Source: Phoronis ovalis
Lineage: Eukaryota; Phoronida; Phoronidae
Direction of reading: 5' to 3'
Assembly (NCBI GenBank): GCA_028565635.1
Contig: JAOXYB010022637.1
Location: 1-16,841 of the forward strand
DNA: 16,841 nucleotides
Shown here: positions 1 through 8,138 of the stretch, piece by piece
Numbering within the stretch: the first letter of the stretch is position 1
How the letters are laid out: every line of letters begins with the position of its first letter
The notes under the pieces: model-generated
Seen by the model: only the letters and a program-made list of their open reading frames with translations
Databases searched by the model: none
Told to the model about the DNA's origin: nothing
Translations under genes and position numbers: made by a program

Positions 1-59
1 TTTTTTTCTTTAAATTAATTAGTCTTAACAATAATAATTTACGTTTAAATGTATAAAAA

Positions 60-226
60 GGAGCGCAGAGTGTCATGCACCAGATTGCAGGAAAACGCAC
101 CAATGTTCAAAAATTTTCCGGGGGAGCATGCCCCCGGACCCCCTAGTTTTGCTTTGTGCCCTTTGGGCGCTCGCCCAAATGCTTTTCTTCCACCCCCCCT
201 TCAGGAAAATCCTGGATCCGCCACTG
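60..226 (-). mobile_element. terminus of a decayed hAT-like DNA transposon
   Basis: On the minus strand the segment begins at 226 with CAGTGGCGGATCCAGG, a terminal inverted repeat of the CAGTGGCGGA type found at the ends of many animal hAT-superfamily elements. Inside it are the C-rich and G-rich blocks typical of such ends, including a perfect stem of CCGGGGG (118-124) and CCCCCGG (131-137). No matching second terminus and no transposase ORF are visible, so this is a one-ended fragment. The inner boundary is approximate. The 8-bp target duplication expected for hAT cannot be tested with one end. The family assignment is from memory of terminal motifs, and another CAGTG-ended family is possible. 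Confidence 0.6.
118..137. repeat. GC hairpin inside transposon terminus
   Basis: Seven-base arms CCGGGGG (118-124) and CCCCCGG (131-137) pair perfectly around AGCATG. It lies in the transposon-like terminus and is a subterminal palindrome rather than a host regulatory site. Confidence 0.6.
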
Positions 227-425
227 GGGTGTATATTTCTAGACCTTTTTTACTATAGGTGTGTATTATATTTGCAAATAATTTTTTATCATAGGGTATA
301 TTTTTGGGGTTATGAGTTTTTTACCTCGGGGCCCCATACCCCACCAAGTTTTTTTGGAAAGTACCCCTGGGTAACCACTAACCAAGTAAACACAAAGGCT
401 TTTCGTTCTTTATGCAATGTGGAAT
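227..425. repeat. possible decayed TTAGGG-T6 repeat tract
   Basis: After the hAT-like end there are two loosely repeated units, an ATAGGTGT...TATTTTTTATC-like block near 255-290 and an ATAGGGTATATTTTTGGGG block near 291-309. A GGGGCCCC palindrome (329-336) and a C-rich stretch follow. The rhythm resembles the TTTAGGGGT-T-rich units of the elements at 953-1175 and 7853-8166, but similarity is low and no termini are seen. ORFs here are accidental. Confidence 0.2.
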
Positions 426-952
426 GCAAACAACAAAATTAAGTATGTGACAAATAAATATCAAACAAATATGGATGGTTCGATTAGGATGTGCTAAATA
501 AACTAATTGAAATATGAAGGCATGTAAGCTGTAGTAAGCTTTTTTTTGACTCGGCAATTAGATAGAATTTTAAGGGTGACATGCAAATACACTATCACTT
601 TGATGTCTCATAATTCTAATGTGCAATATTCATAATGTAATGTGTAATTAATATCCATTAGTATCTATGCAGAGCTTGGTAACTCCACAGTGTATTTAAT
701 CTATACTCATCTATAACTTGCCAAAGTGCTAGTAGTCTGACAGGCATTACTTTGGGCAAAACTTAAATTTGAATAACATGTTACGTAACGACTCCTGTGC
801 TGACTAATTGGAAATCAGTCTAGTATTCTCCACAATAATGTTAGGTCTGTTCAAGTTACATATTTTAATTAGTGAATAAAGTAGATATGAATTATTAACA
901 TTTTGTCTATATATCTTTGGGGCTTTTGTGAAACATATATATGTTCTGAAAT

Positions 953-1175
953 CCCGGGGAGCTAACTTGAAGGGAAGTCGGGTACCCATGCTTGTCCGAA
1001 AAAATGGGGGTATTGGGTACCTTTTTTGCCGTTCGACGGGGTTCCCGGGAACCCGTTTAGGGGTCGATTTTGGCGGAAAAGCACATTTAGGGGTATGTTT
1101 TTGGCAAATGTAACTGCCCGTTTAGGGGTTGGTTTTTTACATACACCTCCCGTTTAGGGATCCTTTTTTCAGTGG
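953..1175 (+). mobile_element. truncated copy of the CCCTAA-hairpin element family (opposite orientation to 7853-8166)
   Basis: The left end (about 957-990, GAGCTAACTTGAAG then GTCGGGTACCCATG) aligns with the minus-strand end of the complete element (CAGTCAATATGAAAG then TGGGTACGCATG). The order of landmarks is then the same: a GGGGTATTGGGTACC block, a hairpin (1039-1054), and TTTAGGGG units at 1056, 1086, 1121 and 1153 with T-rich spacers (steps of 30, 35 and 32 bp). The matching right terminus with its C-run is missing, so the copy is truncated near 1175. A 61-codon ORF through it is a by-product of the repeat. It lies inside the inferred RING-gene intron. Confidence 0.55.
1039..1054. repeat. 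perfect 16-bp GC palindrome (hairpin of the element at 953-1175)
   Basis: GGGTTCCCGGGAACCC is its own reverse complement and is immediately followed by GTTTAGGGG. With one bulged G the stem extends to ACG(G)GGTTCCC / GGGAACCCGT. It occupies the same place, next to TTTAGGG, as the sequence-unrelated hairpins at 8060-8079 and 8610-8625. Confidence 0.75.
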
Positions 1176-1871
1176 GAGCAACGAGCATTACCTTTTGGCG
1201 ACCATTTTGCATTTTAAAAAAAATTTAGTGTATTATTTTGTTTTGACGTTTTTTTTTTTTGGTTGTTGATTTTTTTATGATCAGTTTATTACTTATGTTT
1301 TATCTGTCCATACTTAAAATATGATGTAATGTGGATACTGAGACAATTTCAATGCAATAAAACTAGTTGTGTGCAAAACCAGGCGGTTATCTGTGCAGTA
1401 CTTATTCCTTAATCAGCTATACTCCAGTGATTTTTTAGAAAACAGGTATACTAATTGGTAGCAGCAGATATTAGGGCCTTCACCATCTCTCGCTTTGTCA
1501 TACTGAATGCTAAATGGTCAGGTAACTGGTGCTATCTAGATGAGAAAACAGTATTTATCCAGGCTGAAAACGTTTCATTATTAATTTTGATATATTACAC
1601 CTCATTTTAGCAACCAACCTTATCCACTAGATGTCTCTAGTAACAAGTATTTTGCACCAGTCCTACAGTAAAACATTATATTAAGACATCTAATTTCTTA
1701 TGACCACATGCATAAGCTGTGTAGCATGTATGATCTCAGTTCTGATGTTGTCTGCTATTACAACTTGCTGTTGTTTAAACTGCAGTCAACATAATGGTCA
1801 TTCATTGTTTTGGCATAAATGCCTTTAAATACGGTTTTGATAAATTTTTGTTAAATTTCTGATTTTTGCAG

Positions 1872-1916
1872 TCTAATCCAACTTGTCCAATATGTCGTAA
1901 AGAAGTTAAAGTTTAA
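1872..1916 (+). CDS. terminal coding exon of a RING-finger protein (C-terminal 14 residues)
   Basis: After a good acceptor (T-rich tract then TTTTTGCAG at 1863-1871) the exon reads SNPTCPICRKEVKV and stops with TAA at 1914-1916. C-P-I-C-R is the hallmark of the last cysteine pair (C7 and C8) of a C3HC4-type RING, which binds the second zinc ion. RING domains recruit E2 enzymes and usually act as ubiquitin E3 ligases. The domain therefore lies at the extreme C terminus of the protein, with only KEVKV after CPICR. The earlier six zinc ligands must lie in upstream exons, which I do not find in this window. The reading frame (phase 0) is inferred from the motif. Many RING families end this way, so I give no gene name. 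The peptide is short, but motif, acceptor, stop and downstream poly(A) signal agree. Confidence 0.75.
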   Translation, partial: SNPTCPICRKEVKV

Positions 1917-2149
1917 GTTAAGAAGTTGTGATCATTTTCGGAGTATCTTCAGAAAAAGCTTGATGATATGAACATTCCTTGATGGTTGTATACCACTTAC
2001 AGGGACTTGAAAAGGTGATCTAACATTCTAGCTGATTCAGTAATGGCTAGTAACAGGTGACATATGTCGTAGGTGTCATACATAATTTGGTTTTGCTGTC
2101 TATGTTTAACTGTTTTTATTTAATTGATTTCAATAAAGAACGTTTTGCA
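1917..2149 (+). other. 3' UTR of the RING-finger gene
   Basis: About 233 bases lie between the TAA and the probable cleavage point, a CA at 2148-2149 located 11-12 bases after AATAAA. No further ORF continues the RING frame. The length is ordinary for an animal 3' UTR. The cleavage site is inferred, not observed. Confidence 0.55.
2132..2137 (+). terminator. poly(A) signal AATAAA
   Basis: A canonical hexamer lies 216 bases after the RING stop codon. It is followed by a CA (2148-2149) and a T/GT-rich element (about 2160-2178, TTATTTTTGTTTGTTA), the usual arrangement for cleavage and polyadenylation. AATAAA is frequent by chance in such AT-rich DNA; position and context make this one credible. 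Confidence 0.65.
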
Positions 2150-2883
2150 AAAAAACTAATTATTTATTTTTGTTTGTTATACATTTTTTATATGCAATTT
2201 AATAGTGCATTTGAATTTGAGTTGTTTTATTATTAACAGAGGTGATACATGCATGTCTAAAACAAAAGCCAGTCGACATTTGGTTTTCAATACCTTTAAC
2301 AAAATTCTAAGCATTGCATGGCAAACGTGACAATGCATTTTTAAAAAAGATAAAGCAAGCAAATACTTCCTTGATGATTTCTGCTAAGATAGTGTTCTCT
2401 TTATCACACAGACTTATTTGAAAAAAGCTTTATCATTATAGTTATTGAAATAACAACAAAATGATGCGTTTATATGCTTTTATCTCCAATCATTGCTCAT
2501 TTTTAACTTTGCATATTTGTATAGACTTATTAATCATATCAAGCAATTTCCATTAGGCTTATCATTTACTGACTACTGTATTTTGTTATATTAGTTATAC
2601 AGCATCTGTTTTAATGAATTTTCGCATATTTGTATGACGAACTTTGTCATTTTGCATGTCATCGTTTTGCTAAATAAATGCATTAAAATCGATACAGTAG
2701 CATGCTCTAGTCAGTGACAGTGCATCAGTTTTTGTTAACAATGATATGGTCTAATAAGCGACAATGCAATTTTTCGTGGTGTGATTTTGACAGAAAAATA
2801 GACTATTTTAAGCTTCAAAGATCACAGATGAGTGTCCTGCTGTGATTTATTTGGTTAACAGTCAGATTGCAGAAATAATACAT

Positions 2884-2912
2884 ATGGATAGAGATGATGA
2901 TTTTTCGTTCCA
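2884..2912 (+). CDS. possible initial coding exon (MDRDDDFSF...)
   Basis: The ATG at 2884 opens MDRDDDFSF and the sequence then reaches CA|GTGAGT, a good donor, at 2913. An initial exon of 29 coding bases would leave phase 2. The short acidic N terminus is typical of many proteins but identifies none. I found no following exon whose frame fits (3903-3948 would meet an immediate stop). Chance is a serious alternative. Confidence 0.15.
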
Positions 2913-3902
2913 GTGAGTACTTTTAAATTTTTTTTGTGTACCACTGCACCCCGTTAGATATTTTTTATATATTCAAAAGGACATCATAGATTGCCATACA
3001 CTATGTTCTGTGCTTCATTTGTGTTCAGTAATTCATTATTTTTTGAAACTGCTTTTAAAACTTTTTTCCTTGAAGACCACCATATCCGCTAACAGGCTCA
3101 TTGTTACCTGGCTGTCAGCAGGGACTTCATTAGGATCATAATGTTCATTGGATGTAGAAGTGCAAGAGAGCATTTGTTTCAAGAAGTGATGAATAGACTT
3201 TTTTTGCTTATGCGTGAAAGGTTGTGCAACTTACACAATAAACTTGCACTACTAATGTTTTGTGCTGTACATAAAATCAACTGAATCTTTGTCTATATGA
3301 AAGTGACAAAAATATTTCCATCTGATATATACAATTTAGTTTCTAATATTGTGTGATAACTTCCTTTCAAGTTTGGTCCACCAGGAGATATGTGAGAAAA
3401 CATGAAGGTTGTCCTAGCACTGAAAATATCATTTTTTCCATAACATTGATTTAACTATTCACTGATAAAATGTCATTATTTAAATGTCAAGTTGAATATA
3501 CATATATTTTATTCACAAATAAACTATTTTACATTGTATGAATGTGTATGTAGCCTGCATGTCCCATAATGGCGAATATAGGAAACTGCAAATAGATAAA
3601 GTTGTCTTATTACAAAGAAAAAATCGTACCTGTCCTCTGGCAGGATGAAGATTATCAAATGTTTGTATATTTAGTTAGGTCCTTACTTATTAGCTCGATC
3701 AGAAAAAAGAGTAGAACATCAGGTACACTAAACTCAGGACAATAAGTAATAATCTTCTGCACAGGCACACTGTTTGGGCTATTGTGTTTTGATCAGACTT
3801 TTGATAGGTTAGTACCTATTATGCGTTATTTAGTATTATATAAAGTTAACATGCATCAAATTTAATATTGAAAGGAACCCACTAACAACATACCATATGT
3901 AG

Positions 3903-3948
3903 GTAGATGTGGCAATGCTTATTGAATTGGGACATGAAACAACCAAAA
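3903..3948 (+). CDS. possible internal exon (VDVAMLIELGHETTK)
   Basis: A CTAAC (branch-point-like, near 3881-3885) and an AG at 3901-3902 precede a 46-base open segment that reads VDVAMLIELGHETTK. It ends exactly at AAAA|GTAAGT, a strong donor, at 3949. The in-frame codon before the segment is TAG, so the frame opens at the proposed acceptor. There is little polypyrimidine upstream, which weakens the call. I do not recognise the peptide. The partner gene is unknown. Confidence 0.2.
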
Positions 3949-3972
3949 GTAAGTTTTAACTCTGTATTATGT

Positions 3973-3992
3973 CTAGGATATATAAAACTCTA
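3973..3992 (+). repeat. 20-bp sequence repeated as arms of the palindrome at 4381-4419
   Basis: CTAGGATATATAAAACTCTA at 3973-3992 is identical to 4381-4400. Its first 19 bases also appear inverted at 4401-4419. It is followed by TTATATTAA (3995-4003), the same nine bases that stand just before the palindrome (4371-4379). Confidence 0.8.
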
Positions 3993-4373
3993 GATTATAT
4001 TAACTATAATAGTTACCACATAAGTTGCTATGATGGTCAATTGATCATGAGTAAAATTCATTCAAATGCTACTTTCCATTAGATCGGAAATGATTATTTT
4101 TCGCGGTCATTGTGAATATGCAATTTTCGAAAAGTCATAGTTTGCAGAAGGATGTAGTTCGACTCATTCTTATTTTCAGTATTTTATGCCTGTTGCTGGG
4201 TAAGGTATAAACAAAGACAGAAATATAGTATACTGATGTTTAATGAACAGTTATAAAACCTAATATTAATAAGTGAAATAGTGCGCACTAACATAAAGTA
4301 CTAAACAACATACAAGTTAAAAGAAGTTTCATCTCGGAACAGTTAGCTGTACATGTATAGTGAATAAGAGTTA

Positions 4374-4426
4374 TATTAAGCTAGGATATATAAAACTCTA
4401 AGAGTTTTATATATCCTAGTATTAAG
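4374..4426. mobile_element. 39-bp perfect palindrome flanked by 7-bp direct repeats
   Basis: The arms 4381-4399 (CTAGGATATATAAAACTCT) and 4401-4419 are perfect inverted repeats around one A. On both sides stands TATTAAG (4374-4380 and 4420-4426), which looks like a target-site duplication. The whole unit therefore resembles a minimal terminal-repeat insertion with no internal sequence, or a templated insertion made during break repair using the upstream copy at 3973-3992. A larger element from 3973 to 4419 (447 bp) with 19-bp terminal inverted repeats is the alternative, but it lacks a clear duplication at its outer edges. No coding capacity. Confidence 0.6.
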
Positions 4427-4475
4427 GGATCATAAACACTGACTAAAAAAGAACATCGAAAGTCACTTGAGGAGA

Positions 4476-4854
4476 AGGTCGTGGTTATTCAGTTGCTTGA
4501 AACATTTTTAGCTAATAGAGGTCAATAGAGAAAATAAAATTCAAGCAAAGGAAAACATCCATTTTTTTTTTGGAAATTTTAAACCTCGCGCACGGTCTCA
4601 CTCAGCCGTGGTAAGCAACGGGGTAAGCAAATGATCGATTTTTTTGGTCGATTAAGAAATCGGGGTGCTCGCAGAATACTTTACTTTAATGTAAGTAAAA
4701 TGGGATAGAGATGTAGTTCAACCAAGAAAACATTGGTGGGTCGGATCTACGATGTAATGGATGCATCTAAATTCTAATGATAAATATAGTTGTATCTAAG
4801 AAAAACTGGGAGAACCACGACCCAAATAAAATTTCATTTAGGTCGTGGTTATTC
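4476..4854. repeat. GGTCGTGGTT repeat pair, possible short inverted-repeat element
   Basis: AGGTCGTGGTTATTC occurs at 4476-4490 and again at 4840-4854. The inverse AACCACGACC lies at 4813-4822, preceded by AACTGGGAG, which roughly mirrors the ATTCAGTT following the first copy. The last two copies form a hairpin. The segment 4477-4822 may be a 346-bp miniature element with roughly 18-bp imperfect terminal inverted repeats, with a third copy added on the right. No target duplication is evident. The interior, including a GC-richer patch at 4587-4625, shows no ORF or RNA gene. Confidence 0.4.
4813..4850. repeat. hairpin AACCACGACC...GGTCGTGGTT
   Basis: Ten-base perfect arms (4813-4822 and 4841-4850) extend inward by AAAT/ATTT after one mismatch, leaving an 8-base loop. 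It forms the right side of the repeat pair described at 4476-4854. Confidence 0.7.
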
Positions 4855-4882
4855 TATTTTATTTTCTTATTTATTTCATTAG

Positions 4883-4936
4883 TGTATTTATTTGCTGTTT
4901 GAAGTGGTTTTTCGCGATTCCTGAGGGCACCACCAG
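4883..4936 (+). CDS. possible internal exon between strong splice signals
   Basis: A long pyrimidine-rich tract (about 4850-4879) ends in ATTAG (AG at 4881-4882), and 54 bases later comes CCAG|GTAGGT, both good splice signals. One frame is open (VFICCLKWFFAIPEGTT). The peptide is hydrophobic and unrecognised, and the tract partly overlaps the repeat at 4840-4854, so chance or a repeat origin is likely. Confidence 0.12.
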
Positions 4937-6020
4937 GTAGGTGAACTCCAGTGTTGATCCCAGCGTGCAGATCAATAACTGAAAAGTCCGTCTATAAGTA
5001 TTATTTATGTCTGGATATATGTAGCACAGATGCTTTTTCACACCTTTTGAACAAGCCTTTATTATAAAAAGGTATCGAGATAAATTGTTGAAACTCCATT
5101 TGAAAATAACGCGCTCTGATTTTAGTAGTCAAACGAAGAACATACAATGGTGAAACTTCGCAATGATATTCTTTACACATAATAACAAATAGTTGTGTTT
5201 ATCATATTTTCAGAATTTGTTTAATGTTATTAAATAGCCGAATGATATGATAAATTAACAATTTAGGAGAAGACAGTTAACATGAAAAAACGTCAAGGCA
5301 TTTAATTAATTATGGGACACACTCGATTTACACTTTAAATGGTGCTAGGAGTACCGATTTCACGAATTATTCATTCTAAATCATCTAATCTCTTTGATGT
5401 AAATGATGAGAAACATCAGTACCACTTTAATTAGAAATCTGTTTTGTTCAAACTGAATACTTATCTGGAATAACTGTAACATTATTTACAAAATTAAAGG
5501 AAATGTCCATTCAGACTTTGGGGAATCAGATCGGGAAACAGGTACATGTAAAGTACTGACTTACTATTACAGAAACATTTGTATGTAATGTAATGCTGAC
5601 TTCAGTAAAACAATACATTTCTCATGATGATTTATTTTTTTAGTATAATTAAAATGGCTCATGGGAGTACATGCAATGTGTGTTAATCGCAATGATAGAA
5701 GAGTACAAGGTGACACGAAATAACATGGGCAATTTTCAAGTAACGTAAGAGGAGCATTTCTTGTCCCTATTGTTTCATTACCTAAAGTTATTGGGTGCAA
5801 AAATATGCTAGCAGCTAGTATGTACGACACTTTTAGTGCATTTTGCAGATTTAATATACAACATTTTGCGGGATTTCTTGGAAAATAAAGAAATTGCAAT
5901 AAAATTGAACTTAAAAACGATATTAAGCTATCTCAATTTAATTTATGGTGCACGGAGGGTGCTGGTTCGTTATATCAAGCCATTTTGTACATGTTCAAGT
6001 GTTATTACAAATTGAATCTG
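4937..6020. other. gene-poor AT-rich stretch
   Basis: I see no convincing gene. A 110-codon minus-strand ORF (5567-5899) has cysteine- and leucine-rich, low-information composition, no motif and no supporting splice signals, and is treated as chance. No repeat stands out. Confidence 0.4.
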
Positions 6021-6074
6021 CTTTCATTCTTGTGAAAAAGAAATAACATCGCGTGTTATTTTAAAGAATGAAAG
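6021..6074. repeat. two-tier hairpin (11 bp + 8 bp)
   Basis: The outer arms CTTTCATTCTT (6021-6031) and AAGAATGAAAG (6064-6074) are perfect. The inner arms AAATAACA (6041-6048) and TGTTATTT (6054-6061) are perfect around a TCGCG loop. The stems are separated by 9 bases on one side and 2 on the other. G-T pairs could add two more outer pairs. The length is near the small end for a microRNA precursor, but the asymmetric bulge argues against efficient processing. Confidence 0.6.
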
Positions 6075-6424
6075 TGCTTTTGCAGCAGAAAATGCTTTTT
6101 TTTGTTGATTTACCTCCAAACTGTATCCGCGTCCGGCAACAGAGTACTCACACACAGGGAAATCTCTTAAATAAGTAAAAGATACATTACTTTAGCGGAG
6201 TAATTACTGGTAAGGCACATTTAAATAAAATCATATCTTATTAATTCAAAACATTGAAGTTAAGTAAAAAATGTATAAAAAGTTTAAAAAGCAAACTGGC
6301 TAAAGCAAGTGTAGGCCACAAGCAGCACTAGTCTATTGGGATGTATTTATTGTAATAAGGTCTCTAAATCCGCGGTCTAAACCGCATAGAAGACGTTACC
6401 TGAAAACATTTTACTGGCACCGCC

Positions 6425-6631
6425 ATGGGCGCGACCAATCGTGACGTACAATTTTTTGTCACGCGTTGCATCAATAATCATAATATATTTTGGCTAGTGT
6501 CTGTTATATTTACTGAACAACCCGGGGGCAGCAAAAGTGATTTACGTGCAAATACTTTAGAGGACATATGTTTGAGAATACAGCACGAACAATATTGCAT
6601 TAATGTTGAATATTATGGTGTTTACCTTTAG
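6425..6631 (+). CDS. possible small ORF or first exon with strong Kozak context
   Basis: The ATG at 6425 is preceded by GGCACCGCC and followed by G, close to the vertebrate Kozak optimum, and lies in a locally GC-richer patch. The reading continues 68 codons (MGATNRDVQFF... to ...NVEYYGVYL) before TAG. No signal peptide, membrane segment or known motif is visible. The patch includes a TGACGT core (6442-6447), so it could equally be a regulatory spot. Chance remains the main alternative. Confidence 0.15.
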   Translation: MGATNRDVQFFVTRCINNHNIFWLVSVIFTEQPGGSKSDLRANTLEDICLRIQHEQYCINVEYYGVYL

Positions 6632-7039
6632 TTTTATATCAGGTAACGTACTTATATGAGGATTGCTCTTATTATGCACACCCAATGAGCGCATGTGTTT
6701 TACATTTTAATCATGTCTACACAAAATAACTTACAGCACAATGTCAATGCAATGTAAACTCTTAACAATTGTACATAATGCCAGTTTATACGCAGTAATT
6801 AATAGCAAATATTGATATACACGAGTTGTATATCCCGCAATACTTTTTTGGATTAGAAAGTTTCCGAATAATAATACATTTTAACATGTAAAACTAATAT
6901 TTTTCGTCTTCTTAGATTCTCAGATATTGCATATTTTGAAATTGTAAATTCTAATTGACTTCGACATGCAATAATTGCACGGAATATTCTGAATTTCTAA
7001 AGAGATAATAATTATATCATGATCACAAGATTTCTCCAT

Positions 7040-7234
7040 TTATCTGTATGGCAACCTTGTTGCGAAACCAATAAAACTATAAACACGCCGTACGTGCAGG
7101 TTATAATTGGGTTCACATTTTTTGTTTTGTGTGTACGCGACTCCTTTCATAGATAGTTGACCGGTACTTTTGTTAGATTGCGGATTTCCAAAATTAGAAC
7201 TGGATGCAGCAGGTGGTAATGTTTGCACACACAT
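7040..7234 (-). CDS. possible coding fragment, unrecognised
   Basis: The minus-strand frame is open for 64 codons from the ATG and about 16 codons further upstream, until a TAA. Residues about 6-27 (LPPAASSSNFGNPQSNKSTGQL) have the polar, low-complexity look of a linker in a real protein, unlike most chance ORFs here. I do not recognise it, and no strong donor or acceptor frames it. Confidence 0.15.
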   Translation of the reverse strand: MCVQTLPPAASSSNFGNPQSNKSTGQLSMKGVAYTQNKKCEPNYNLHVRRVYSFIGFATRLPYR

Positions 7235-7847
7235 GGCGTTTTTTTCGAGAACTACATTTATTATGCACTTTGTTAACCGTACACTTTAACAATGCTGTGA
7301 TAATGTTATACATTTTATCGTTTTAATGATGTTTTCTGTGAATTAATTCGCGAGTCTTTCAATTTGGATGAATTGCTATGACGAGCTAAGCATTTCTCAT
7401 CGAATAACGTCATCTAGAATTTATTTTGAAAAAAAGCTTCTTCTTTAATGTTATTTTTAAAATACGTCTCCAGGTCATATGGTGGCTATAACATCGAATA
7501 ACCAGTCACGTATTTTCAAGGGGAAATAAGAAAATCCTTGCAGGTAAATTCTTTATACATATTTGGCACAAAGCAGTAACTTTGTTAACATGTCTATAGA
7601 ATGCTAGTACGCTTCCCCTCCAGAGCTTCTCGCCGGGTTTTCATATAAACTCAGCTTATTTCTATGGCCGAAATTGTGCTTCAAAGAAGGGACTATTACT
7701 CCTGCCATTAGCTAATGTACAACGATGTAGGTCGAATTAGTTTTTTCAAGAGATTTCTATTCATAGTCAGTAATTACTACAAACGCTACTTTAAAATATT
7801 TTTGAACTCTAATAGGATAATTAAGTAGAAAGTGATAGATACCGTAT

Positions 7848-7858
7848 GGGGGGGGGGG
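7848..7858 (+). repeat. G11 homopolymer at the element boundary
   Basis: Eleven G residues precede CAGTCAATATG. Six of them belong to the 28-bp terminal repeat of the element; the rest are expansion or flank. A C11 run at 8998-9008 marks the end of a related fragment. Confidence 0.9.
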
Positions 7859-7880
7859 CAGTCAATATGAAAGTGGGTAC
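7853..7880 (+). repeat. left 28-bp terminal inverted repeat
   Basis: It matches the reverse complement of 8139-8166 without mismatch. A perfect match over 28 bp suggests fairly recent activity or gene conversion between the ends. Confidence 0.9.
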
Positions 7881-7898
7881 CATGTTTTTTCAAAAAAG

Positions 7899-8050
7899 CA
7901 CCTAACGAAGTGAAATTTTGCAAAAAATACACCAGTAAGGGAGTTTTCTGAAAAAATACCCCTAAGGAAGTAATTTTTGGGAAAAAACACCCCTAACAAA
8001 GTGTCACACCTCCAAAAAACACCCCTTTTCGTGATTTTAGCCAAAAAACA
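7899..8050 (+). repeat. five-unit tandem array, 29-32 bp period
   Basis: Units begin at 7899, 7930, 7959, 7990 and 8022. The consensus is roughly CCCCTAAcgAAGT, then a T-rich stretch, then AAAAAACA. A partial sixth unit (GACCCTAAA) starts at 8051 and runs into the hairpin. Units are diverged from one another, so the array is not newly expanded. Confidence 0.8.
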
Positions 8051-8059
8051 GACCCTAAA

Positions 8060-8079
8060 CGCGTAATGCCCGTTACGCG
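8060..8079. repeat. hairpin CGCGTAA-TGCCCG-TTACGCG next to CCCTAAA
   Basis: Seven-base perfect arms (8060-8066, 8073-8079) with a 6-base loop begin directly after CCCTAAA (8053-8059). Confidence 0.8.
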
Positions 8080-8138
8080 CCGGTGGTTCGAAAAACATAC
8101 CAACATACCCTTTCACGCGAAATTTTGTTGGATCATGC

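Larger units (their letters stand above)
1..1871 (+). other. last intron of RING-finger gene (3' part; donor not in window)
   Basis: The terminal RING exon begins after an AG at 1870-1871. No earlier RING piece (the C-x2-C, C-x-H and C-x2-C pairs that must precede the last pair) is visible between 1 and 1871 on the plus strand, so this whole stretch is read as intron. The 3' end has a T-rich tract (about 1836-1869) and a CTGAT that could serve as branch point near 1859. The intron contains transposon debris (about 60-226 and 953-1175) and a T12 run at 1249-1260; the rest is plain AT-rich sequence. The upstream limit is inferred, and another gene structure in the first kilobase cannot be excluded. 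Confidence 0.5.
2160..3972. other. gene-poor AT-rich stretch with two weak exon-like islands
   Basis: No sustained ORF, RNA gene or clear repeat is visible here. Two short pieces look slightly exon-like: 2884-2912 (an ATG followed by an acidic decapeptide and a GTGAGT donor) and 3903-3948 (an open 15-codon island between AG and GTAAGT). Both are listed separately. The 61-codon minus-strand ORF at 2177-2362 has no recognisable features. Confidence 0.4.
6075..7847. other. gene-poor AT-rich stretch with two weak ORFs
   Basis: Two ORFs deserve only a note. At 6425-6631 (+, 68 codons) the ATG sits in a strong Kozak-like context (CACCGCCATGG), but the peptide has no recognised domain. At 7040-7234 (-, 64 codons) the first half (PPAASSSNFGNPQSNKSTGQ) is serine- and asparagine-rich and somewhat protein-like. 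Neither has clear splice or transcript support. No RNA genes or repeats are seen. Confidence 0.35.

Noticed and set aside
49-442. Two overlapping ORFs at the window start
   Set aside because: They cross the hAT-like terminus and its C-rich blocks, and neither resembles a transposase.
928-1113. A 61-codon plus-strand ORF (LGVDFGG..., LGVCF repeats)
   Set aside because: It comes from the TTTAGGGG units of a truncated element copy and is not a host or transposase gene.
1056-1159. TTTAGGG motifs as an interstitial telomere array
   Set aside because: The motifs are spaced by 30-35 bp rather than head to tail, and they belong to a longer repeat unit; animal telomeres are usually TTAGGG.
5567-5899. 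A 110-codon minus-strand ORF
   Set aside because: There is no domain, signal peptide or membrane pattern that stands out, and the length is within chance for this many frames over nearly 17 kb.
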